A DNA stretch of 64,000 nt from Eisenbergiella porci (GTDB taxonomy: Bacteria > Bacillota > Clostridia > Lachnospirales > Lachnospiraceae): the NCBI RefSeq assembly GCF_009696275.1, contig NZ_VUMI01000023.1:1-64000 (forward strand), read 5' to 3'. Shown here in pieces: positions 18,601-24,649 of the stretch (position 1 is its first letter; the number at the start of each line of letters is the position of its first letter). A model generated the notes under the pieces. That model did no database searches. It was not told the DNA's origin and saw nothing but the letters and a program-made list of their open reading frames with translations. A program made the position numbers and the translations under genes.

Positions 18601-21194
18601 ATAGCACCCGCCCCCGTGAGTATGACGGCAGCCACATCGTCCTGGGCGGCATGAACCCGGACATCACCCTGCGGGAACACCAGCGGGGGGCCATCGCCCA
18701 TGTGCTTTACGGCGGGAACACCCTGCTGGCGCACGAAGTGGGCGCGGGCAAGACCTTTGAGATGGCGGCCTCCGCTATGGAGGCGAAGCGGCTGGGGCTG
18801 TGCCAGAAGTCCCTCTTTGTTGTGCCGAACCACCTGACCCTCCAGTGGGCCAGCGAGTTCCTGCGGCTCTATCCCAGCGCGAAGATACTGGTGGCTACTA
18901 AAAAGGATTTTGAGACGGCCAACCGCAAGAAATTCTGTGCGAGGATAGCGACCGGGGACTATGACGGCGTTATCATCGGCCACAGCCAGTTCGAGAAGAT
19001 ACCCATATCCGCCGAGCGGCAGGAGCGCATCTTGCAGGAGCAGATAGACGAGATCACCGACGCCATTTCCGAGATGAAGGCCATGCGGGGCGAGAGCTTC
19101 ACCATCAAGCAGTTGGAAAAGACCCGCCGCTCTCTGGAGGCGAGGATGGAGAAGCTGCAAGCCGCCGAACGCAAGGACGATGTGATAACCTTTGAGCAGC
19201 TTGGCGTGGATCGGCTCTTTGTGGACGAGGCACACGCTTTTAAGAATTTGTTCCTTTACACGAAAATGCGGAATGTGGCGGGGCTTTCCACCTCCGAGGC
19301 GCAGAAGTCCTCGGATATGTTCATGAAGTGCCAGTATATGGACGAGCTGACCGGCGGGAAGGGTACGGTCTTTGCCACGGGAACGCCCGTGTCGAACAGT
19401 ATGACAGAGCTTTATACCATGATGCGCTATCTGCAGCATGGTACGCTCCGGCAGAAGGGGCTGACCCATTTCGACCAGTGGGCCTCCACCTTTGGCGAGA
19501 CCACTACGGCCATTGAGCTGGCCCCGGAGGGGACCGGCTACCGCGCCCGGACAAGGTTTGCCAAGTTCTTCAACCTCCCGGAGCTGATGAATATGTTCAA
19601 AGAGGTGGCCGACATCAAGACCGCCGACCAGCTCCGCCTCCCTGTGCCGGAGGCAAAGTTTGAGACCGTAGTGGTGCAGCCCTCGGAGATACAGAAGGAG
19701 ATGGTGGCGGACCTGTCCGAACGGGCCGCCGCTGTCCACAGTGGGAATATAGACCCCTCGGTTGACAATATGCTCAAGATCACCTCGGACGGACGTAAGA
19801 TCGGCCTCGACCAGCGGCTGATGAACCCGCTCCTGCCCGATGACCCCAGCAGCAAGCTGAACGCCTGCGTCCAGAATGTCCTCCGCATCTGGGAGGAGGG
19901 GCAGGCGGACAAGCTGACCCAGTTATTGTTCTGCGACCTCTCCACGCCCAAGGGGGACGGCACGTTCAATGTCTATGAGGACATCCGGGACAAACTGGTA
20001 GCGGCTGGCGTCCCCCGTGAGGAGATCGCCTTTATCCATGACGCCGACACCGAGGCGAAGAAGAAGGAGCTGTTCGGCAAGGTGCGGACCGGGGAGGTGC
20101 GCGTCCTGCTCGGCTCCACCCAGAAGATGGGCGCCGGGACCAATGTGCAGGACCGTCTTGTGGCGGTCCACCACCTGGATGTGGGCTGGCGTCCCGCTGA
20201 CATGACCCAGCGCAACGGGCGCATTATCCGGCAGGGCAACCGCAACAAACAGGTGCAGATTTTCCAGTATGTGACCGAGGGGACCTTTGACGCCTACCTC
20301 TATCAGACGCTGGAAAACAAACAGAAATTCATCTCGCAGATCATGACGAGCAAATCGCCCGTCCGAAGCTGTGACGATGTGGACGAGCAGGCGCTCTCCT
20401 ATGCGGAGATCAAGGCCCTGTGCGCCGGCAATCCGCTGATCCGGGAAAAGATGGACCTTGACGTGGATGTGGCGAAGCTGAAAGTCCTCCGGGCCGACTA
20501 CCAGAGCAAGCACTTCCGGCTGGAGGACCAGCTCCTGAAATACTTCCCCGCCGAGATCGAGGCCCAGCAGAGCCGCAACCGGGGCTTTGAGGCGGATATG
20601 AAAACGGTGGAGGCCCACCCGCTCCCGGAGGAGGGCTTTGTGGGGATGGAGGTCGGCGGCAAACACTACACGGAAAAGGCGGACGCCGGGGACGCCATCC
20701 TTGCCCTGTGCAAGGAGATCAAAAGCACCGAGGGCATCCCCATCGGCAGCTACCGGGGCTTTCAGATGGAGCTTTCCTACAACACCTTTGAGAAGCAGTT
20801 CCAGATCACGATGAAGGGTGAAATGAGCCACCACGTCAGCCTGGGTACGGACGCAAGGGGCAACCTGACCCGGCTGGACAACGCCCTCGCCGGTATCCCC
20901 GGACGGCTGGAGCGGGGACAGGAGCAGTTGGAGAACCTGCGGAACCAGCAGGCCGCCGCACAGGTGGAATTGACAAAGCCCTTCCCCCAGGAGGCGGAGC
21001 TTGCCGAAAAGAGTGCGAGACTTGCGGAGCTGGACGCCGCCCTCAGTATGGACGAGAGCATCTCCCAGGATGAGGCGGAGGTCAGTGAGGAGGTCGGTGA
21101 GGGCGAACGGCCCTCTGTTCTGGAGGACCTGAAAAAACGGGCGGCGGAGATACCCCCGGACAAAAAGCCCGGAAAGGAGCTGGAGCGCGAATGA
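12669..21194 (+). CDS. Giant polyvalent protein: ArdC-like N terminus, N6-methylase, SNF2 helicase
   Basis: 2841 residues, with GGAGGC upstream of ATG 12669. Residues 1-150 look like the ArdC/LtrC N-terminal DNA-binding domain (EQWTAFLTTAARLYKYPYNE). Residues 279-395 are a Gly/Pro/Asp-rich stretch that is an alternate-frame reading of tnpV. LPD-type linker domains follow. The methylase part has motif I EPSMGVGNFFG near 1340 and motif IV GNVPFGDY near 1405 (NVPF instead of NPPY). The helicase has Walker A HEVGAGKTFEMA near 2022, DEAH box VDEAH at 2185-2189, TGTPVSNS, and motif VI QRNGRIIRQGN near 2514. It probably remodels or protects incoming DNA in the recipient. The C terminus is coiled-coil-like. 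The stop overlaps mobC (ATGA). Confidence 0.9.
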   Translation: MALNEPLQADGAAVVPFPSKAAYYTQMAEEAARQVTGSREQWTAFLTTAARLYKYPYNEQLMIYKQRPDATACAEYDLWNKTMRRYVRRGSKGIALVDNTGSRPKLRYVFDVSDTGERENSRPVNLWSMREEYVPAVQDVLERAYGVGAGAGLEEQIGGIASRLAAEYWEENKDSILGIVDDSFLYGYDEFNVGVSFRRAAETSIKYMLCSRCVEDPESCFEPEDFMDVFDFNTQAASNVLGAAVSEASSQVFREVERAIRTYERTKQIEQAEERSRKNDRTDLHEGRGLPDPGHPVGGNGGPSAGQVRQDAEGVPGGEQQAPLQPPDADREAVPAPVGGAGDGHRPDEAVDGGTAGGGPGAGQKDPADGLGAAHERTESAGGGDRDGGTYQQLTLEGLFPSEMEQISMIDRQAESEKPSAFAMPKKEEQAPAEAPAPAFSIPDAEIERILRHGSPYDGGKLRIAALYSQENTPDERVEYLKGEYGTNSGQSWQFSDGSRGGVQTRPQGLVIRDASHNAEVRLRWSEVEKRLGALIQNGQYLSGPDKQRYAALEKNYAEFGAVPLPAPGHGFPPTPADIYERYYPVIRDALLRDTAYRNACDNNDKETAYVEGGKAIEQAALTIQDTGFMRLYFDVPEYRSRLHQSLLDETYEAMTAAPELPDPPDRTSEMLTQAARMADGSNYAAPERFFLIETEGGYAVWDDIRDEIYVDPEGVSEEFTSEWQAEDYLLQVKEDVARREAADWLKTEEAKLPPLKYGIGDPFTIYSEDGTKEIVLTSITDGDVFYVYPDEPGRDQVFMDREMFEHSLRTGHIRDAQPKEAVQTAASYRSGDEAIVIQQYPNGQFYNHYGYDEQRRFAIATAGGFATFEEAETALRSHRPKAERVMEEPIPGTEAGQTPEGMAHEGAGKDITPAAPGTDAKSTAAPQEPTYQVGDTVYLEDTAYIVEEIGLFDVQLRDPTLAYPVLRAESKERLERMLWADVRNNAFLPGAKIEVTTPNYRVKITAEEAPVLEEQMGEAGISTARFVHENGDVTFSFAEADRDAVEHILSAQREEDSFADVEKWAADYQRQTQTAIAALEPGQRRIVDAMQTAGFFYDPLSNTALDPLIFRAGDLTGGYPTSFKTWDEAYAFIDGAELKDTPGLREQVQSVLHPDPTWAQNAHKLDVRPASDQVGPKPEVTATAETIYPGDKNGLPFDVVVERLHFGEPEHGQPEQTQQPAARNFRITDDHLGEGGPKAKFRANMDAINLLHELEFDGRDATPEEQEVLSRYVGWGGLADAFDEKKDSWAGEFRELYAALSPEEYAAARASTLNAHYTSPTVIKSIYDAVERMGFQTGNILEPSMGVGNFFGLLPESMQGSRLYGVELDSITGRIAQKLYPEADIKVAGFQTTDRRDFFDLCVGNVPFGDYKVNDKPYNRLGFSIHNYFFAKAIDQVRPGGVVALVTSRYTMDAKSPDARKYIAQRAELLGAVRLPNNAFKANAGTEVVSDILFLQKRDRPIDIEPDWVHLGQTPEGLTLNSYFVYHPEMVLGELTTESTQYGREECTVAPTPGADLAEQLREAVSHIHGSYQAVERDEADIADEAAERGAIPADPDVKNFSYALVDGEVYFRENSVMKPVELSDTAKGRVAGMIGLRQLVNDLIQYQLEDYPDGDIQAKQAELNAAYDAFYAKFGTINSSANARVFDEDSSYYLLCSLENIDEDGRLESKADMFTKRTIRPERHITSVDTPSEALAVSIGERGRVDLRFMSELLGTPGEYGRIAEELQGVIFRDPREAVADDPLRGWHTADDYLSGNVRDKLMVARMAAATDPAYAVNVAALEQAQPKDLDASEIDVRLGATWIDKDYIQQFMEETFDTPWRLRNAVQVKYSPSTAEWQVTGKNATGRHDVMAYMTYGTDRASAYRILEDTLNLRDVRIYDTIEDADGKQKRVLNKKETTLAQQKQQAIKDAFRDWVWRDPRRREDLVRTYNELFNSTRPREYDGSHIVLGGMNPDITLREHQRGAIAHVLYGGNTLLAHEVGAGKTFEMAASAMEAKRLGLCQKSLFVVPNHLTLQWASEFLRLYPSAKILVATKKDFETANRKKFCARIATGDYDGVIIGHSQFEKIPISAERQERILQEQIDEITDAISEMKAMRGESFTIKQLEKTRRSLEARMEKLQAAERKDDVITFEQLGVDRLFVDEAHAFKNLFLYTKMRNVAGLSTSEAQKSSDMFMKCQYMDELTGGKGTVFATGTPVSNSMTELYTMMRYLQHGTLRQKGLTHFDQWASTFGETTTAIELAPEGTGYRARTRFAKFFNLPELMNMFKEVADIKTADQLRLPVPEAKFETVVVQPSEIQKEMVADLSERAAAVHSGNIDPSVDNMLKITSDGRKIGLDQRLMNPLLPDDPSSKLNACVQNVLRIWEEGQADKLTQLLFCDLSTPKGDGTFNVYEDIRDKLVAAGVPREEIAFIHDADTEAKKKELFGKVRTGEVRVLLGSTQKMGAGTNVQDRLVAVHHLDVGWRPADMTQRNGRIIRQGNRNKQVQIFQYVTEGTFDAYLYQTLENKQKFISQIMTSKSPVRSCDDVDEQALSYAEIKALCAGNPLIREKMDLDVDVAKLKVLRADYQSKHFRLEDQLLKYFPAEIEAQQSRNRGFEADMKTVEAHPLPEEGFVGMEVGGKHYTEKADAGDAILALCKEIKSTEGIPIGSYRGFQMELSYNTFEKQFQITMKGEMSHHVSLGTDARGNLTRLDNALAGIPGRLERGQEQLENLRNQQAAAQVELTKPFPQEAELAEKSARLAELDAALSMDESISQDEAEVSEEVGEGERPSVLEDLKKRAAEIPPDKKPGKELERE
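13504..13851 (+). CDS. tnpV: TnpV-like protein encoded in another frame inside the giant ORF
   Basis: 115 residues in the +1-shifted frame relative to the 2841-residue gene. AAGGAG at 13489-13494 lies 9 bases before ATG 13504. The product (MTELTYTKAGDYLIPDIQ; LLGKYGRMRRAYLEENN; LLYNHLTLTGKLFPHL; LKAQAEEIVMAELI) matches the transposon-encoded TnpV family along its whole length. The overlapping giant frame stays open and is low-complexity here, then resumes conserved sequence (LTLEGLFPSE) directly after the tnpV stop. TnpV has no established biochemical role; homologues sit in Tn4451-type and other Clostridia elements. The frame and ribosome site are direct evidence; that both frames are translated is inferred. 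Confidence 0.82.
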   Translation: MTELTYTKAGDYLIPDIQLEEMEDRLLGKYGRMRRAYLEENNKLLYNHLTLTGKLFPHLWEVQETATARMKQLMEELLAADPAPDKKTRQMDWVRHMNALKAQAEEIVMAELINN

Positions 21195-21520
21195 AGAAAG
21201 AGGAAGAACTGAAGGTGCGTATCTCCCCCGAAGATAAGGAGCGCATCCGCTCCAAGATGGAGGAGGCCGGCATCCTGAACATGAGCGCCTATGTCCGCAA
21301 GATGGCTCTGGACGGTATCTGCGTGAGGCTGGACCTGGTAGATGTGCGCCAGCTCATTGTCCTGCTCCAGCGGTGCAGCACCAACCTGAACCAGTACGCA
21401 AAACGGGCGAACGAGACTGGGAGCGTCTATGCGGCGGACATCGAGGACCTGCGCTCCCGGCTGGACGAGATATGGGAGCTTTCCAGACAGTCCCTTGCCC
21501 GCCTTGCCAATATCCGATAG
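21191..21520 (+). CDS. mobC: MobC relaxosome protein
   Basis: 109 residues. The N terminus (KVRISPEDKERIRSKMEEAG) followed by MSAYVRKMALDG is the ribbon-helix-helix-like part of MobC, and LLQRCSTNLNQYAKRANETG is the family signature. MobC binds oriT and helps the relaxase open the DNA. It is coupled to the giant gene by an ATGA overlap. The relaxase gene lies 1.4 kb downstream, separated by a membrane protein, a small protein and a primase-like gene. The oriT should be near, but I could not place it with confidence. Confidence 0.92.
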   Translation: MKKEEELKVRISPEDKERIRSKMEEAGILNMSAYVRKMALDGICVRLDLVDVRQLIVLLQRCSTNLNQYAKRANETGSVYAADIEDLRSRLDEIWELSRQSLARLANIR

Positions 21521-21568
21521 CGGCTGGGGGCTTAAAAAGTTTTGCAAAAGGGCGCGGAGCGGTTCCGC

Positions 21569-21653
21569 GTCCTTTACATAGACGGCATCCTTGCCGGACA
21601 GCGGGCCAGCGCGGTAAACTGTACTCAGGAAACAGGAAAGGACGGGACAAAAT
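21569..21653 (+). promoter_or_regulatory. Leader with anti-ribosome-site pairing (copy 1)
   Basis: GTCCTTT (21569-21575), part of the shared string CCTTTACATA (21571-21580), is complementary to AAAGGAC (21637-21643), which overlaps the ribosome site of the gene starting at 21654. The same string precedes the genes at 22229 and 51064 and there too can pair with the ribosome site. A local hairpin around CGCGGA/TCCGCG (about 21553-21569) precedes it. A translational switch is inferred. Confidence 0.4.
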
Positions 21654-21947
21654 ATGAGGCTTCTGAAACTCCCTTTGAAACTGCTGGCGCTCCCCTTGAT
21701 GCTGGTACTCTATACATTCCATGTTGTAGGCAGGCTGGCATCCAACCTCTCCGCCTATGTTGTCGGGCTGTTCATGCTGGTGATCCTGGCCTGCGGCATC
21801 TATCAGGTGTGCGTCCGGGACTGGCTGAATGTGGCGATCCTGTTCGGCGTGGAGGCGGTCTGTGTGGCACTCCAGTTTTCCGCCATGCTCCTGGTGGAAC
21901 TGGCCGGCGAGTGGGCCGGCAGCCTTGGGGCTTTCCTCCACTCATAA
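21654..21947 (+). CDS. CD1845-like small membrane protein
   Basis: 97 residues with GAAAGGAC 10 bases upstream. It has three hydrophobic segments: about 6-22 (PLKLLALPLMLVLYTFHVVG), 32-52 (LSAYVVGLFMLVILACGIYQ) and 60-85. This size and pattern match the CD1845 family of ICE membrane proteins placed between mobC and the primase/relaxase genes. Its function is unknown; an accessory of the coupling complex is a guess from position only. Confidence 0.78.
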   Translation: MRLLKLPLKLLALPLMLVLYTFHVVGRLASNLSAYVVGLFMLVILACGIYQVCVRDWLNVAILFGVEAVCVALQFSAMLLVELAGEWAGSLGAFLHS

Positions 21948-21969
21948 ATCTTTGAAAGGATGTGCGAAG

Positions 21970-22146
21970 ATGGATTTTCCGAAGAACGAGGCTCAAACCT
22001 TGCTTGACTGGATGAGGGAGCAGATGTACGGCGATACCGTGACCGAGTGGACCTATGGGAACGAGCATGACCGCATGAGCGGAGCGGCGGATTTTCTGGG
22101 CGGTCTGCTTTCACGGGAGGGCGGCGATACAGAGATTTACGAATAA
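21970..22146 (+). CDS. Small acidic ICE protein (58 aa)
   Basis: ATG 21970 follows GAAAGGATG at a suitable distance. The product (MDFPKNEAQTLLDWMREQMY) is soluble, acidic and probably helical, with no motif I recognise. It lies 22 bp after the membrane protein gene and directly before a strong terminator, so it is the last gene of its operon. Confidence 0.62.
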   Translation: MDFPKNEAQTLLDWMREQMYGDTVTEWTYGNEHDRMSGAADFLGGLLSREGGDTEIYE

Positions 22147-22170
22147 GACAATTCCATAACCAACGCGCAG

Positions 22171-22201
22171 GAAGGAACGGCTTGCCGCTCCTTCTTTTTT
22201 G
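22171..22201 (+). terminator. Rho-independent terminator before the primase-relaxase unit
   Basis: Arms GAAGGAACGGC (22171-22181) and GCCGCTCCTTC (22184-22194) pair with one A.C mismatch and a two-base loop, followed by six T. It ends the operon of mobC and the small genes. Confidence 0.85.
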
Positions 22202-22228
22202 CCCCTTTACATACCGAGGAAAGGGGGC
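22201..22228 (+). promoter_or_regulatory. Leader hairpin sequestering the ribosome site (copy 2)
   Basis: GCCCCTTT (22201-22208), continuing into CCTTTACATA, pairs with AAAGGGGGC (22220-22228), which is the ribosome site of the primase-like gene. The loop is only 11 bases, so a stable hairpin would mask translation start. It directly follows the terminator T run, so a promoter must lie inside or upstream of the terminator. Regulation is inferred. Confidence 0.5.
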
Positions 22229-22903
22229 ATGACAATGAATTTATTTGAAGCGGTCAAGGACGCCATACCAACAAGGACAGCGGCGGAGCATTACGGGATC
22301 GAGGTCAAGCGCAACGGCATGGCCTGCTGTCCGTTCCACGATGACCGAACGCCCAGCATGAAGGTGGATAAGCGGTTCCACTGCTTCGGCTGTCAGGAGG
22401 ACGGGGATGTGATCGACTTTGTGGGCAAGCTGTTCGACCTCTCCCCCAAGAGGGCCGCCGAGAAGCTGGCGGCGGATTTCGGGGTGCGGTATGAGGGCCT
22501 GCAAACATGGCAGCCCCAGAGGAGGCCGTCCGTCATTTCCAAGCTGGCGGCGGCGCAGGAGTACCGCAAAAAGGAGAACCGCTGTTACCGTGTGCTGTGC
22601 GAGTACCTCCATCTGCTCCGTGACTGGAAGGAGCAATACGCGCCGCAGCCGGAGGACGAGGACTGGCATCCCCTGTTCTGTGAAGCCTTGCAGAAAATGG
22701 ACTATGTGGAGTATCTGCTGGACGAGCTGATTTCCGGCACTCTGGAGGAGCGCACCGCCATCGTGAAGGAAAAGGAGAAGGAACTGTCCGGCCTTGAAAA
22801 GAAGATCGCCGCTTTCGACCGCAGGGAGACAGCCGACCCGCAGAGGGACAGCTTCCCCGGAAAGATGAGGAGTACACGGTTCCCGGAGGAACTGGCAATG
22901 TAA
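22229..22903 (+). CDS. CHC2 zinc-finger (DNA primase-like) protein
   Basis: 224 residues from ATG 22229; ATG 22235 (MNLFEAVK) is equally possible. The N-terminal domain has the CHC2 zinc-finger pattern: MACCPFHDDRTPSMKVDK, then RFHCFGCQEDGDVIDF, with Cys-Pro-Phe-His and Cys-x2-Cys ligands. It is followed by a helical, charged region with no polymerase core, so this is the zinc-binding part of DnaG-like primases alone, as usual in ICEs. It probably recognises single-stranded transfer DNA. It lies 24 bp before the relaxase gene, in one transcription unit. Confidence 0.88.
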   Translation: MTMNLFEAVKDAIPTRTAAEHYGIEVKRNGMACCPFHDDRTPSMKVDKRFHCFGCQEDGDVIDFVGKLFDLSPKRAAEKLAADFGVRYEGLQTWQPQRRPSVISKLAAAQEYRKKENRCYRVLCEYLHLLRDWKEQYAPQPEDEDWHPLFCEALQKMDYVEYLLDELISGTLEERTAIVKEKEKELSGLEKKIAAFDRRETADPQRDSFPGKMRSTRFPEELAM

Positions 22904-22927
22904 GTTTTTGAACGAGGGAGGTGGGCT

Positions 22928-24343
22928 ATGGCGGCGACACGGCTGATCGCGCTCCACATCAATAAGGGCAAGACTATCGCCCAGACGCTGGCGGACAGGA
23001 CGGACTATTCCAAAAATGAGGAAAAGACCGAGGGCGGAAAATATATCTCCAGTTATGAGTGCGACGCCCGCACAGCGGATGAGCAGTTCCTTCTGTCAAA
23101 GCGGCAGTACGAACACATGACGGGCCGCCGCCAGGAGCATGATGTCATCGCCTATCAGATACGGCAGTCCTTCAAACCGGGCGAGGTCACGCCGGAGGAG
23201 GCCAACCGTATCGGCTATGAGCTGGGGATGCGCTTCACCAAGGGGAAACACGCTTTTATCGTTGCCACCCACACCGACCGGGCGCACATCCACAACCACA
23301 TCATCTTCAATTCCACCGCCCTGGACTGCACCCGGAAGTTCAGGGATTTCTTTTTGTCCGGGCTGGCCCTACAACGGGTCAGTGACCGTCTGTGTTTGGA
23401 GCATGGGCTTTCTGTCATAGAGCCGCGCCCCTACCGGGAACGGAAAAAGCGCACCGAGTACCCCAAGCGGCCTTCCAACCGTGATGACCTGCGGGCCATC
23501 ATTGATGCGGCATTACAGAGAAAACCAAAGGACTTTGAAGAACTGATCTCTTTCCTGAAGGAGGCCGGGTGCGAGTATAAACCGGGCAAGCGGCCATCTA
23601 TCCGATGCAGGGGGCAGGACCGTTTTGCCCGGTTCAGTTCGTTGGGTGATGGCTATACGGTGGACGATCTGAAAGACGCTATTGCCGGAAAACGCAGAGA
23701 GCGGTCTGCGGGGAAAAGCCAGCAGGTCCACGACAAGAAGTTCTCCCTTCTCATTGACATTCAAGCGAAGCTGAACGAGGGAAAGGGCGCCGGATACCAG
23801 CGGTGGGCGACCCTCTTTAACCTGAAACAGATGGCACAGGTCATGTGCTTTTTGCAGGAGAACGAGATCGACAGCTTTGACGAACTGGCGGCGAGGGCGG
23901 ATGCGGCAGTCACCCAATTCAATGGTCTGGGGGACTCCATCAAGGCGGCGGAACAGCGGATGCAGGAGATCGCCGCATTGAAAAAACACATCATAAACTA
24001 CTCCAAGACCAGGGAGGTCTATGTGGCCTACCGCAAGGCAGGGTACAGTAAAAAATTCCTTGAAGGGCATCGGGAGGCCATCACGCTCCACAAGGCGGCG
24101 AAGGAGGCTTTTGAACAGCTTGGCTTGAAAAAGCTCCCCCGTGTCAAGGAATTGAACGCCGAGTATGCCCAGCTTCTGGAACAGAAACGGGCGGCGTACC
24201 CGGCGTACCGAAAGGCAAGGACGGAGATGCAGGAGTACCTTGTGGCGCAGAAAGTGGTGGCTGTCCTTCTGGAAAAGGAGAAGGAACAGGCGGCTATGGA
24301 GGAGCGGCGCAAGGAGGAACAGCGCACCGATCCGCACAGATGA
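22928..24343 (+). CDS. Relaxase/mobilization nuclease (MOBP-type)
   Basis: 471 residues with GAGGGAGG before ATG 22928. Motif III is the His triad HTDRAHIHNHIIFN (residues about 117-130). The likely catalytic tyrosine lies in the N-terminal region (TDYSKNEEKTEGGKY). Relaxases cut one strand at oriT, stay covalently bound to the 5' end and lead the strand into the recipient. The C-terminal half (about 230-471) is helical and Lys/Glu-rich, perhaps for contact with MobC or the coupling protein. A strong terminator follows. The family is certain; the MOB subclass is from motif appearance. Confidence 0.93.
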   Translation: MAATRLIALHINKGKTIAQTLADRTDYSKNEEKTEGGKYISSYECDARTADEQFLLSKRQYEHMTGRRQEHDVIAYQIRQSFKPGEVTPEEANRIGYELGMRFTKGKHAFIVATHTDRAHIHNHIIFNSTALDCTRKFRDFFLSGLALQRVSDRLCLEHGLSVIEPRPYRERKKRTEYPKRPSNRDDLRAIIDAALQRKPKDFEELISFLKEAGCEYKPGKRPSIRCRGQDRFARFSSLGDGYTVDDLKDAIAGKRRERSAGKSQQVHDKKFSLLIDIQAKLNEGKGAGYQRWATLFNLKQMAQVMCFLQENEIDSFDELAARADAAVTQFNGLGDSIKAAEQRMQEIAALKKHIINYSKTREVYVAYRKAGYSKKFLEGHREAITLHKAAKEAFEQLGLKKLPRVKELNAEYAQLLEQKRAAYPAYRKARTEMQEYLVAQKVVAVLLEKEKEQAAMEERRKEEQRTDPHR

Positions 24344-24348
24344 TCTTG

Positions 24349-24390
24349 GCGGGGCTGGCTTACAGGAATGTAGGCCAGCCCCGCTTTTTT
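24349..24390 (+). terminator. Strong terminator after the relaxase gene
   Basis: Perfect 11-bp arms GCGGGGCTGGC (24349-24359) and GCCAGCCCCGC (24374-24384) with a 14-base loop that itself can pair (TACA/TGTA), then six T. Confidence 0.92.
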
Positions 24391-24649
24391 CTTTTTCCCG
24401 GAAACACCGAGGCGGTCGTTTCCGGCTCCACGCGGGGCGCAAGCCCCGCCTGTCCCTGCAAAGCAGGGACAACAGCGTTCGGGAACCGAACGCGTAGCCA
24501 GCCCCGGCTACGGGGCTGTTCACGGGGTTTGGGGTACGGCCCCAACGAGCAAAAATGGACTTCCAGCGGTCACGCTGGAAGTCCATTTTGAGCATTTGTG
24601 GGAACAAATGCACTGCTCGCCAAGTAGCGCAACTGCTGATTCTCAAGCG
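24391..24649. repeat. Cluster of seven consecutive hairpins between transfer and cargo regions
   Basis: No gene is visible. Back-to-back inverted repeats: GCGGGGC/GCCCCGC, loop GCAA (24432-24449); TGTCCCTGC/GCAGGGACA, loop AAA (24451-24471); GCGTTCGG/CCGAACGC, loop GAA (24475-24493); CAGCCCCG/CGGGGCTG, loop GCTA (24499-24518); TTGGGG/CCCCAA (24529-24545); 17-bp perfect arms AAAATGGACTTCCAGCG at 24552-24568 and its complement at 24573-24589, loop GTCA; GCATTTGT/ACAAATGC, loop GGGA (24592-24611). All are perfect. None is followed by a T run. Candidates are an oriT, a replication or single-strand origin, or a multi-hairpin RNA. Bases 24612-24649 hold nothing recognised. Confidence 0.85.

Noticed and set aside
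21521-21653. oriT next to mobC
   Set aside because: There is a short inverted repeat, but I could not match a known nic-site consensus; the pairing with the ribosome site explains part of the structure, so I left oriT unassigned.
24432-24611. Repeated palindromes that at first look like a CRISPR array
   Set aside because: The palindromes have different sequences and no spacers of even length; there is no direct repeat and no cas gene in the window.
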